DNA of 7,172 bases from Ardenticatenales bacterium (GTDB taxonomy: Bacteria; Chloroflexota; Anaerolineae; Ardenticatenales; Ardenticatenaceae), in contig JACCSL010000960.1 of assembly GCA_013812995.1 (NCBI GenBank), positions 1 to 7,172 on the forward strand, read 5' to 3'. Shown here in pieces: positions 1-5,991 of this stretch. The position numbers and the translations under genes are program-made. The first letter of the stretch is position 1, and every line of letters begins with the position of its first letter. The notes under the pieces were generated by a model. That model was not told the origin of the DNA. It worked only from the letters and a program-made list of their open reading frames with translations, and did no database searches.

Positions 1-254
1 CAGAGCGTCTTGCCGCTGGCGGTAGGCGTCACCACCACGATTTCCTCTCCCCGCTGCGCCGCCTCGACGGCCGCTGCCTGGTGGATGTAGAGCTGGTCAA
101 TCCCCTGGGCGCGGAGGGCAACGCTCAGGCGCGGGTCAAGCGAGGTGGGGAACGGGGCATAGCGGGGCGGCTTGGGAGGCAACTGTTCCCAATGGGTGAT
201 ACAGCGGATCAACTCAGGCTGCTGGAGGTGATGGAGGGCAGTCAATACAGACAT
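1..254 (-). CDS. DEAD/DEAH-box helicase, MrfA/YprA (DUF1998)-like, N-terminal 84 codons (runs off left edge)
   Basis: Reading the minus strand from the ATG at 254-252 gives 84 open codons to the window edge. The visible protein ends in VVVTPTASGKTL, a Walker A (motif I) of superfamily 2 helicases. It is preceded by LYIHQAAAVEAAQRGEE, which matches the Q-motif region of these enzymes (aromatic, xHQ, then A/E-rich helix). The stretch RYAPFPTSLDPRLSVALRAQGI before it is the usual lead-in of the MrfA/YprA/Hrq1 group, which carry a C-terminal DUF1998 and act in DNA repair as 3'-5' translocating helicases. That subfamily name is from family knowledge, and the DUF1998 part lies outside the window. 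The start is well supported: AGGAGG (minus strand, plus positions 260-265) sits 5 nt upstream, and a TATAAT promoter lies about 35 bp further out. The gene is divergent from the cyclase gene and probably unrelated to it. Confidence 0.86.
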   Translation of the reverse strand, partial: MSVLTALHHLQQPELIRCITHWEQLPPKPPRYAPFPTSLDPRLSVALRAQGIDQLYIHQAAAVEAAQRGEEIVVVTPTASGKTL

Positions 255-290
255 GGAAACCTCCTCAGAGGGAGAACGATTGTTCGGATG

Positions 291-320
291 ATTATAGAGA
301 GGTGGGTTCCAACCTACCAA
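291..320 (-). promoter_or_regulatory. Putative sigma70-type promoter of the helicase gene
   Basis: On the minus strand TTGGTA (plus 315-320, 4/6 to TTGACA) is followed after 18 bp by a perfect TATAAT (plus 291-296). Transcription would begin near 284 and give a leader of about 30 nt containing AGGAGG just before the ATG at 254. Spacing, direction and the SD all agree. The assignment is by motif only. Confidence 0.6.
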
Positions 321-431
321 TATGTTCACAAAGCGCAATGGGTGTTGTCAGCCACTATTCACCAAAGAAGCATAGGATAATCCGGAGCATCTGGTATGTT
401 GTTTTATCGTACAACCCGATATGGTGTAGAG

Positions 432-462
432 CTGCTTGCATGTACGGCAAAATTTCAAGCAG
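432..462. repeat. 7-bp inverted repeat CTGCTTG/CAAGCAG with 17-nt spacer
   Basis: CTGCTTG at 432-438 is mirrored exactly by CAAGCAG at 456-462. The arms do not extend outward. It lies about 65 bp upstream of the -35 box of the cyclase promoter and about 110 bp from that of the helicase. It could be an operator half-site pair or a weak hairpin. No T-run follows, so it is not a terminator. Seven-bp arms at this spacing can arise by chance. Confidence 0.3.
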
Positions 463-499
463 AACTATGATGAAAACGCAATCAACAACTGCTCCATAA

Positions 500-513
500 C
501 CTTCAACCTTCAA
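500..513 (+). repeat. Tandem 7-bp direct repeat CCTTCAA x2 upstream of the cyclase promoter
   Basis: CCTTCAA occurs twice without a gap at 500-506 and 507-513, ending 13 bp before the putative -35 box at 527. The position suits an activator site, but the 7-bp period is not the roughly 11-bp period typical of OmpR-family sites, and no regulator can be named. Confidence 0.25.
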
Positions 514-526
514 ATAACAACCCAAG

Positions 527-556
527 TTGCTCTCTTATTTTGTACTAGATTATAAT
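527..556 (+). promoter_or_regulatory. Putative sigma70-type promoter of the cyclase gene
   Basis: TTGCTC (527-532, only 3/6 to TTGACA) and a perfect TATAAT (551-556) are separated by 18 bp. The start of transcription would be near 561-563, about 36 nt before the chosen ATG at 599. The weak -35 with a perfect -10 suggests a promoter that may need an activator. The upstream open frame to the TTG at 527 runs through this promoter, so translation cannot begin there from this transcript. Confidence 0.55.
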
Positions 557-567
557 AGACGCACCGA

Positions 568-578
568 TGTGGCCCACA
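568..578. promoter_or_regulatory. 11-bp palindrome TGTGGCCCACA in the cyclase 5' leader
   Basis: TGTGG-C-CCACA is a perfect odd palindrome lying a few bases after the predicted transcription start and before the SD (AGGGGA, 587-592). It could be an operator over the initial transcribed region. Two more TGTGR dyads follow at 647-664 and 680-695. A role is inferred only from position and symmetry. Confidence 0.25.
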
Positions 579-598
579 AGGCGACTAGGGGAATGCTC

Positions 599-3500
599 AT
601 GGACTGCCCCGTCTGCGGCAAAGCCAATCCACTCCAATCGAGGCTATGTGGTCACTGTGCCACACCGCTCTTAAATATGTGTGATCGTTGTCACTTCGAG
701 AACCCGCCAGGCTTTCGTTTCTGCGGAAACTGTGGCTTCCGCATTGGTGAAACGGTGCCTGTGGCAGAGCCTCGCCAACTGAAAGAGCAAGGAACCACCG
801 GTCACATCACCAAGCGGCTGCGCTCGATGATGCCGGAGGCTTTTGCGGAGAAGATCGCGGCGGAACGAGGCCGGGAAGGGAGTGAGCGGCGGGAAGTTAC
901 CGTGCTATTCATGGACCTCCAGGGCTTTACTTCGTTCTCCGAGCGCAACGATCCCGAGGCGGTCTTCGAGCGCCTTGGCTACTATCTGAGTTCGTTCATT
1001 GAGGTAATCTATGCCTACGAGGGCTCCGTCGATAAGTTCACCGGAGACGGCCTCATGGCGCTGTTTGGGGTGCCAGTGGCGCATGAAAACGACCCGGAGC
1101 GCGCCTGCCGGGCCGCCCTCGACATGCAGCGGCTGCTCAATACCATCAACGAGCAGCTACAGGATAAAAGCGCAAGCGGCAACGAACTGAGTATGCGCAT
1201 TGGCATCAACACCGGGCAGGTCATTGCGGGGAGCATTGGCCCTGATCTGCGCATGGAGTATACCGTGGTCGGGGACACGGTGAACGTCTCCAAGCGTCTG
1301 GAGACAGCCGCCCAACCGGGTAGCATCCTGATCGGTGAGAGCACCTATCATCGGGTAGCAGAGCTATTTGAGGGGGAAGACAAGGGAACTCTGGAGTTGC
1401 GCGGACGGCAGGAGCCGGTGCATTGCTATCAACTCAAGGGGCTGCACGCCCTACCGGCCAGCCACGGACGCGGGCGGGTCAGGCTTCCGATGATTGGCCG
1501 CGCTGAAGAGCTGAACACGCTGGAAGAGACGGTTCGGAAAAGCTATCGGGGCATGGAGCAGGTGATCCTGATCACTGGCGAGGCCGGGATTGGCAAGAGC
1601 CGCCTGCTGCGGGCATGGCAGCGGCGCACCGCCCTGCAAGAGACGCGTGTTCTGTACGGGGCCTCCCTCTCTTACCGGCAGCCCATCTCCTACTGGCCCT
1701 TCATTACGCTCCTGCAAAATCTTTTCGATATTCGGGAAGAGGATAGCGACGAGCTGAGATGGCAGAAGTTAGAGAATGGGGCGCAGGAGCTCGCCTCGGA
1801 GCTGGCCCCCGGCGAGTTGCTACCTTTCATCGCTCACTTCCTCGGTCTGCCTATTCCAGACGAGGAGATGGCCTGGCAGCTCCAGCAACTGGCCCCGGCG
1901 CAGTTGCGTCAGCAGAGCTACATTGCGCTACGCGTCCTGCTGGTGACGCTCGCCTACCAGCAGCCGCTGGTACTTATCTTGGAAGATCTTCACTGGGCCG
2001 ATAGCTCAACGCTGGACCTGCTCTCCTTCCTGATGGGCAAAAGCTCGAAGGTGCCCCTCACCTTCATCCTTGTAACTCGTCCCCTGGAGGGACCGGCCAG
2101 TGAACGGTTGAGCAAGATGAGTAGCGAGGTCAAGGCGGAGCTGACGCGCCTGGCCCTGGCCCCACTGGATGAGCAGGAGATGGAGCTGCTGATCGAGGCC
2201 TGGCTCTCGCCAGCAGAGGGCGAACAGGAGGCCAGCGGCAAGAGCCTGACCCCGCTCCCCGCGCCCTTCCGGGAGTACCTGCTCGCACAGGCCGAGGGAA
2301 ACCCCTTTTTCCTGGAAGAGTTGCTGGAAATGTGGGCAGCGCAAGAGTACCTGATCTATCAACATGGGCAGTGGGAACTGCGCCCCAACCTGACCATCGA
2401 AGAGAGCGCCATTCCGCCCTCGCTGAACGCGCTCCTGACCGCGCGCTTGGACCGCCTGCCGGAAGATGCGCATCGCACGCTCCAGCTCGCCTCGGTGATC
2501 GGGCGCACCTTCCCCCTCAATCTGCTTCAGCATCTGGCACGCCAGCAGATACGCCCGCTGCCCTTGGCTGAGCTGCTGGAGTTTCTGGAAGCCGAGCGAC
2601 TCATCGAGCGCGAGGGGCCGGACGGCGGCTCGTCCCGGTGGCGTTTCCGTCATCCCCTTGTGCGCGACACACTCTACCAGGAGATGCTACGAAGTGAGCG
2701 ACGCGACCTGCATGAGGTGGTGGGCGGGAGCCTGGAGCTACTTTTCCGGGAACGTGTCTCCCCTAAGACAGGCGGCTGGAGCGGGGCGCAGACACAACAG
2801 GTTGAACTGATTGCGCATCATTACGAGCAGGCAGAGGAGTGGGAGCGCGCGCTTCCCTTCCTCCGCATCGCGGCCGAACATGCAGCGGCGCGCTTCGACA
2901 ACGAAACGGCCCTGCTCTACGCCAAGCGCTGCCTACGGCTCGTCGAGAAAACCTTCGTCAGTTGGGATACCTGTCGCCACCTGCATGAGTTGATGGGCGA
3001 GGTCTATCTCGCGGACAACCAGTTCAACACAGCGGAGCAGCACTTCCGCATCGCGATGGAAACGCTGGATGAGGCCCAAATAGAGGACGCGCGGCGGACG
3101 GCGGAGCTATTCCGCAAGCTGGCACGGCTGAATGAGCGGCGCGGGGACTATGAGGAGGCGCTACGCTGGCTGAATCGCGCACAGAGCGAACTGGAGCAGG
3201 ATGAGAAGGCGCAGGGGAGCGTCGAGCTTGCCAGGGTCTTGAATGATACGGGATGGGTGCTCCTCCGACAGGGCGATCTCCCCCGAGCGCAGGCGCTCGC
3301 CTACGAGAGCCTGCGACTTCTGGAGGGCACCGAGTATCTACAAGACATTGCCTCCGCCTACAATCGGCTTGTGGCAACCTACATGGTTCAGGGAAACTGG
3401 CAGCAGGCCGAGGCATTTGCGCTGAAGGGGCTCAAGCTACGGGAATCCATCGGCTTTCAACCGGGAATTGCCTCTTCTTGCCAAACTATGGCAACCTTAC

Positions 3501-4261
3501 TGACATATCTCGGCAGATGGGACGAGGCACTACAGTATGCCGCGCGGATGCTTGGTCTGGGCCACAGTACCTCGTCGCGGAGCACCGAATGCGAGGCTCT
3601 GATTCTTCAGGCAACGCTCTACCTCTACAAAGGCGCGCTGGACCGGGCACTGAGCAGGGCAGAGACAGCCCGCGCCAGGGCCGACGAGCTCGCCCTTCTG
3701 CCGCTTCGCCTGCAAGCATATCGAACCCTGGCCCACGTTCACCAGGCTCGTGGGGAACTCAGAGAAGCCCATTTGCTGGTTCTAAGGGCCATCGAGTGTG
3801 CGCATCTGCTGGGGGAACGGGAGGCAGAGGCCACCACCCACACCGATCATGCCGCCATCCTGCTCGCACGCGGGAAGGTGCGAGAGGGGCAGAGCGAGGC
3901 GCGTCAGGCCCTACGACTGGCGACGGAGTTATCGATACCGATGGTGGTGGCGGGAGCGCGGCGCGTGCTGGGAGCCTGTCATCTATCGCTAAACGACCTG
4001 GCCGGAGCGGAAAACCATCTCAACAAAGCAGCCCTCATCTACGGCCAGATGAACCTACCCTATGAACTCGCCCGTTCTACCCTGCTCCTGGCCCGCCTGC
4101 GAATGAGCCAGAACAATGCGAAGGACGCGCGCGTGCTGTGTAAACAGGCGGCACGCGCCTTCTGCGTCCTGGGCGCGGTCGCGGAGTTTAAATATGCCAG
4201 AGCCCTGGTCAAAAAGTGGGTAGCGCAGCCACCTCAGGGCGTCGTCGCAAGCACTTTATGA
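599..4261 (+). CDS. Zinc ribbon-class III adenylate/guanylate cyclase-AAA ATPase-TPR signalling protein (1220 aa)
   Basis: Four parts are visible. Residues 3-45 hold two zinc ribbons with the same spacing, CxxC-x10-CxxC (C3, C6, C17, C20; C28, C31, C42, C45). Residues about 98-280 are a class III cyclase: metal aspartates D106 (MDLQGFTSFSE) and D150 (KFTGDG), purine-selecting K146 and T222, transition-state N229 and R233 (GDTVNVSKRLE). All key residues are present, and the K/T pair is of class IIIb type, so ATP to cAMP is the likely reaction. Residues about 297-700 are a STAND-like AAA ATPase: Walker A GEAGIGKS (327-334), Walker B region LILEDLHWAD (E462, D463), then NPFFLEEL (568-575) and RFRHPLVRD (682-690). 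Residues about 735-1208 carry roughly ten TPR-like helical pairs. No TM segment is seen, so it is probably cytosolic. I chose ATG 599 because AGGGGA lies 6 nt upstream. ATG 593 overlaps that SD, and the TTG at 527 lies upstream of the probable transcription start. The cNMP-binding phospholipase gene follows after 71 bp. The sensed ligand is unknown. Confidence 0.92.
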   Translation: MDCPVCGKANPLQSRLCGHCATPLLNMCDRCHFENPPGFRFCGNCGFRIGETVPVAEPRQLKEQGTTGHITKRLRSMMPEAFAEKIAAERGREGSERREVTVLFMDLQGFTSFSERNDPEAVFERLGYYLSSFIEVIYAYEGSVDKFTGDGLMALFGVPVAHENDPERACRAALDMQRLLNTINEQLQDKSASGNELSMRIGINTGQVIAGSIGPDLRMEYTVVGDTVNVSKRLETAAQPGSILIGESTYHRVAELFEGEDKGTLELRGRQEPVHCYQLKGLHALPASHGRGRVRLPMIGRAEELNTLEETVRKSYRGMEQVILITGEAGIGKSRLLRAWQRRTALQETRVLYGASLSYRQPISYWPFITLLQNLFDIREEDSDELRWQKLENGAQELASELAPGELLPFIAHFLGLPIPDEEMAWQLQQLAPAQLRQQSYIALRVLLVTLAYQQPLVLILEDLHWADSSTLDLLSFLMGKSSKVPLTFILVTRPLEGPASERLSKMSSEVKAELTRLALAPLDEQEMELLIEAWLSPAEGEQEASGKSLTPLPAPFREYLLAQAEGNPFFLEELLEMWAAQEYLIYQHGQWELRPNLTIEESAIPPSLNALLTARLDRLPEDAHRTLQLASVIGRTFPLNLLQHLARQQIRPLPLAELLEFLEAERLIEREGPDGGSSRWRFRHPLVRDTLYQEMLRSERRDLHEVVGGSLELLFRERVSPKTGGWSGAQTQQVELIAHHYEQAEEWERALPFLRIAAEHAAARFDNETALLYAKRCLRLVEKTFVSWDTCRHLHELMGEVYLADNQFNTAEQHFRIAMETLDEAQIEDARRTAELFRKLARLNERRGDYEEALRWLNRAQSELEQDEKAQGSVELARVLNDTGWVLLRQGDLPRAQALAYESLRLLEGTEYLQDIASAYNRLVATYMVQGNWQQAEAFALKGLKLRESIGFQPGIASSCQTMATLLTYLGRWDEALQYAARMLGLGHSTSSRSTECEALILQATLYLYKGALDRALSRAETARARADELALLPLRLQAYRTLAHVHQARGELREAHLLVLRAIECAHLLGEREAEATTHTDHAAILLARGKVREGQSEARQALRLATELSIPMVVAGARRVLGACHLSLNDLAGAENHLNKAALIYGQMNLPYELARSTLLLARLRMSQNNAKDARVLCKQAARAFCVLGAVAEFKYARALVKKWVAQPPQGVVASTL
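647..664. promoter_or_regulatory. TGTGG-N8-CCACA dyad inside the first zinc ribbon codons
   Basis: TGTGG (647-651) and CCACA (660-664) form a 5-bp dyad. Its centre is 32 bp from that of the TGTGA/TCACT dyad at 680-695, close to three helical turns. It lies in codons for the C17-C20 zinc knuckle, so coding constraint could explain part of the pattern. Confidence 0.15.
680..695. promoter_or_regulatory. CRP-like box TGTGA-N6-TCACT near the start of the cyclase gene
   Basis: TGTGATCGTTGTCACT matches 9 of the 10 specified bases of the CRP-family consensus TGTGA-N6-TCACA. It sits about 120 bp downstream of the predicted transcription start, inside codons for the C28-C31 zinc knuckle. If bound by a cAMP receptor it could act as a roadblock and give product feedback on the cyclase gene. 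One such match in 7 kb by chance would not be surprising, so this is only a candidate. Confidence 0.2.
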
Positions 4262-4332
4262 GTTTTAGTTATACTCTGCATGCAACATTGACGCTGTCAC
4301 CTGCAGACTAGAAAAGACACCAGGAACAGGCT
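4262..4332 (+). other. 71-bp gap between cyclase and phospholipase genes
   Basis: The gap has no terminator-like hairpin with a T-run, so the two genes may be co-transcribed. It holds an 8-bp palindrome TGCATGCA (4277-4284) and a good SD for the next gene, AGGA at 4322-4325, 7 nt before ATG 4333. TTGACG at 4288-4293 resembles a -35 box, but only a poor TAGAAA at 4309-4314 (15-bp spacing) follows, so an internal promoter is possible but weak. Confidence 0.5.
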
Positions 4333-5991
4333 ATGGATTTGCGAAGTGTCCTACTCTTTAGCGGTCTGGATGATGTTGCCCTCGCCGCCCTCCGCTCCCG
4401 CCTGACGCTACGCCGCTACCGCAAGGGCGAAATTATCATGCGCGCGGGTGCCTACGGCGACTCCATGTTCATCATCCGCTCCGGGCAATTACAGGTTTTC
4501 GCGGAGGGTAAGGATGGGGCAACCACCATCATCACCCACCTGAGCCCTGGGCTGCCTGTCGGCGAGCAGGCCCTCCTCCTCGGTGAGCGCCGTAGCGCCA
4601 ACGTGCGGGTGAGCATCGAGGCAGAGCTATGGGAGTTGAAGAAGCGAGATTTTGAAGATTTGTTCATCGGCTATTCCTCCTTCGCGCTTTCCTTTAGCCG
4701 GGAGCTCGCCCGCCGCATCAACCGTACCACCCGCCAACCCAAAGAGCAGGAAATCACGAATCTGCTGGCCATCCTGGGCACCGGAATCTCGCAGTTGGTG
4801 ACGGACCTGGCCTACATCACGGGGGAACGGATCATCCTGCTGGACCTCGGGGGTCTCTCGGCCGGAGACCGGGATGTGGACCCCATCGTAACGCTTTCCC
4901 AGATGGACCCCAACCTGACGCCGGAGGCACTTGCCACGCGGCTCGGGGTGCTGATAAACCAGTATGACCGCGTGCTAATGGCCATTCCCCCCTACGAAAA
5001 CGCCCTCTCACGCAAGGCGGCGGAACAGGCCGAGGTCATCATCGAGTTGAACAACCGCTCGACGCCCTGGGTCAAGCGTTTTGCGCGTGACGGGCGCTAC
5101 TGGCATCAGCCGCTGTCCAATGGAGGGCTGACCCGCATGGCCCGACGCATCGCCCGGCGGCGTGTGGGCCTGGCTCTCTCATCGGGGAGTGCGTGGAGTA
5201 TTGCCCATATCGGGGTGCTGCGGGTTCTGGAGCGGGAAGGGTTCCCCATCGACATGATTGCGGGAACCAGCGGTGGCGGATTGTTCGGGGGCCTCTACGC
5301 CATCGGCAAGTCGCTGGACGAGGTCGAAGCCTTTGCCAGGAGCCTGGCTAGAATTTCCAGCCCGCGTAGCGGCTTTGGGGGGCTGGCGGACATCAACATT
5401 CCGCCCCGCCACGGCCTGGTCAAGGGGCACAAACTGATGAAGTGGCTGGAGCAGAACTACGAGCATAAGGACTTTTCTGAGGCGGTCATCCCCCTGAAGG
5501 TGATTGCCTGTGATGTGATCCTCGGTGAAGAGGTAGTCTTCGACAGCGGGCCTATCGCCGAGGGCATTCGCGCGACCTTCTCCATTGTTCCACTCTTTGA
5601 CCCCGCTTACCTGCGCGGCCGCTGGCTGATCGATGGGGCGGCTGTGAACCCCGTCCCCACGAGCGTCCTCCGCGATCACGTAGACATCATTATTGCCTCC
5701 TCCGTCATCGCCTCGATTGAAGAGCGCCAGAGTCGCAAGGTGCTCATTGAGTCAGGAAAGCTGCCGAACATCTTCGCGTTGATGTTCGGCAAAGAAGGTA
5801 TCATGGAATCCGGTATTATCCAGAGCAAGATGGGGCACGTCGATGTTCTCATCCAGCCAGATGTGGCCCTGTACGAAGCCTCGGATTTCAGCCGAATCGA
5901 CGAGTTTATCGCGGCGGGCGAGGAAGCAGCAGAGAAGGCCATCGCGTCCATTAAGGGCGTGCTCCAGCCGCAACCCCGGAGCCCGGTATGA
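4333..5991 (+). CDS. Cyclic-nucleotide-binding/patatin-like phospholipase (552 aa)
   Basis: Residues about 5-125 are a CAP-family effector domain: RKGEIIMRAGAYGDSMFIIRSG (30-51, split here from the β-roll) followed by the phosphate-binding cassette around G77, E78, R87, S88 and A89. R87 is at the place of the phosphate-binding arginine of CAP. Residues about 141-250 look like a MinD/ParA-type fold without a Walker lysine (GTGISQ at 149-154, IILLDLGG at 167-174, YDRVLMAI from 211). Residues about 277-450 are a patatin domain with nucleophile S313 in GTSGG and catalytic D434 in LIDGA. Patatins hydrolyse acyl esters of membrane lipids with this Ser-Asp dyad. The domain order is that of bacterial NTE-like proteins such as mycobacterial Rv2565. 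The oxyanion loop is odd: SSGSAWS (283-289) instead of GGGxRG. ATG 4333 has AGGA 7 nt upstream. Placed just after a cyclase, it is the obvious candidate receiver of the cyclic nucleotide; this link is inference. Confidence 0.9.
   Translation: MDLRSVLLFSGLDDVALAALRSRLTLRRYRKGEIIMRAGAYGDSMFIIRSGQLQVFAEGKDGATTIITHLSPGLPVGEQALLLGERRSANVRVSIEAELWELKKRDFEDLFIGYSSFALSFSRELARRINRTTRQPKEQEITNLLAILGTGISQLVTDLAYITGERIILLDLGGLSAGDRDVDPIVTLSQMDPNLTPEALATRLGVLINQYDRVLMAIPPYENALSRKAAEQAEVIIELNNRSTPWVKRFARDGRYWHQPLSNGGLTRMARRIARRRVGLALSSGSAWSIAHIGVLRVLEREGFPIDMIAGTSGGGLFGGLYAIGKSLDEVEAFARSLARISSPRSGFGGLADINIPPRHGLVKGHKLMKWLEQNYEHKDFSEAVIPLKVIACDVILGEEVVFDSGPIAEGIRATFSIVPLFDPAYLRGRWLIDGAAVNPVPTSVLRDHVDIIIASSVIASIEERQSRKVLIESGKLPNIFALMFGKEGIMESGIIQSKMGHVDVLIQPDVALYEASDFSRIDEFIAAGEEAAEKAIASIKGVLQPQPRSPV

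Larger units (their letters stand above)
255..598. other. Divergent intergenic control region
   Basis: No convincing gene lies here. The stretch is visibly richer in A and T than the flanking coding DNA. It holds the Shine-Dalgarno and promoter of the minus-strand helicase (260-320), an inverted repeat (432-462), a 7-bp tandem repeat (500-513), the promoter of the cyclase gene (527-556) and the cyclase 5' leader with an 11-bp palindrome (568-578). Short open frames inside it overlap the promoters and show no family motif. I see no tRNA, riboswitch or rho-independent terminator, as expected between two divergent starts. Confidence 0.8.

Noticed and set aside
81..380. 99-codon plus-strand frame at the left end
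   Set aside because: It lies antisense to the helicase N-terminus with its Walker A, and it crosses the divergent promoter.
302..499. 65-codon plus-strand frame in the intergenic region
   Set aside because: It begins at a GTG between the -10 and -35 of the minus-strand promoter, has no recognisable motif and no clear promoter of its own.
2006..2653. 215-codon open frame on the minus strand inside the cyclase gene
   Set aside because: It is antisense to well-conserved AAA domain codons, has a low-complexity Q/L/G-rich composition, and shows no motif; it is a GC-rich shadow frame.
3253..4065. 270-codon open frame on the plus strand inside the TPR region
   Set aside because: It lies out of frame within a clear TPR array and its translation is rich in G, R, S and P with no domain; frame shadow.
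4277..4284. Palindrome TGCATGCA as an operator or terminator
   Set aside because: Eight bases without a loop or T-run; too short to support a role.
4288..4314. Internal promoter before the phospholipase gene
   Set aside because: TTGACG is a fair -35 but the only -10 candidate, TAGAAA, is poor and 15 bp away; not listed as a promoter.
599..5991. Calling the pair a Pycsar or CBASS defence system
   Set aside because: The cyclase keeps purine-selecting residues and carries AAA and TPR parts not typical of PycC; it is not a CD-NTase, and no other defence gene is visible. Only the general logic is shared.
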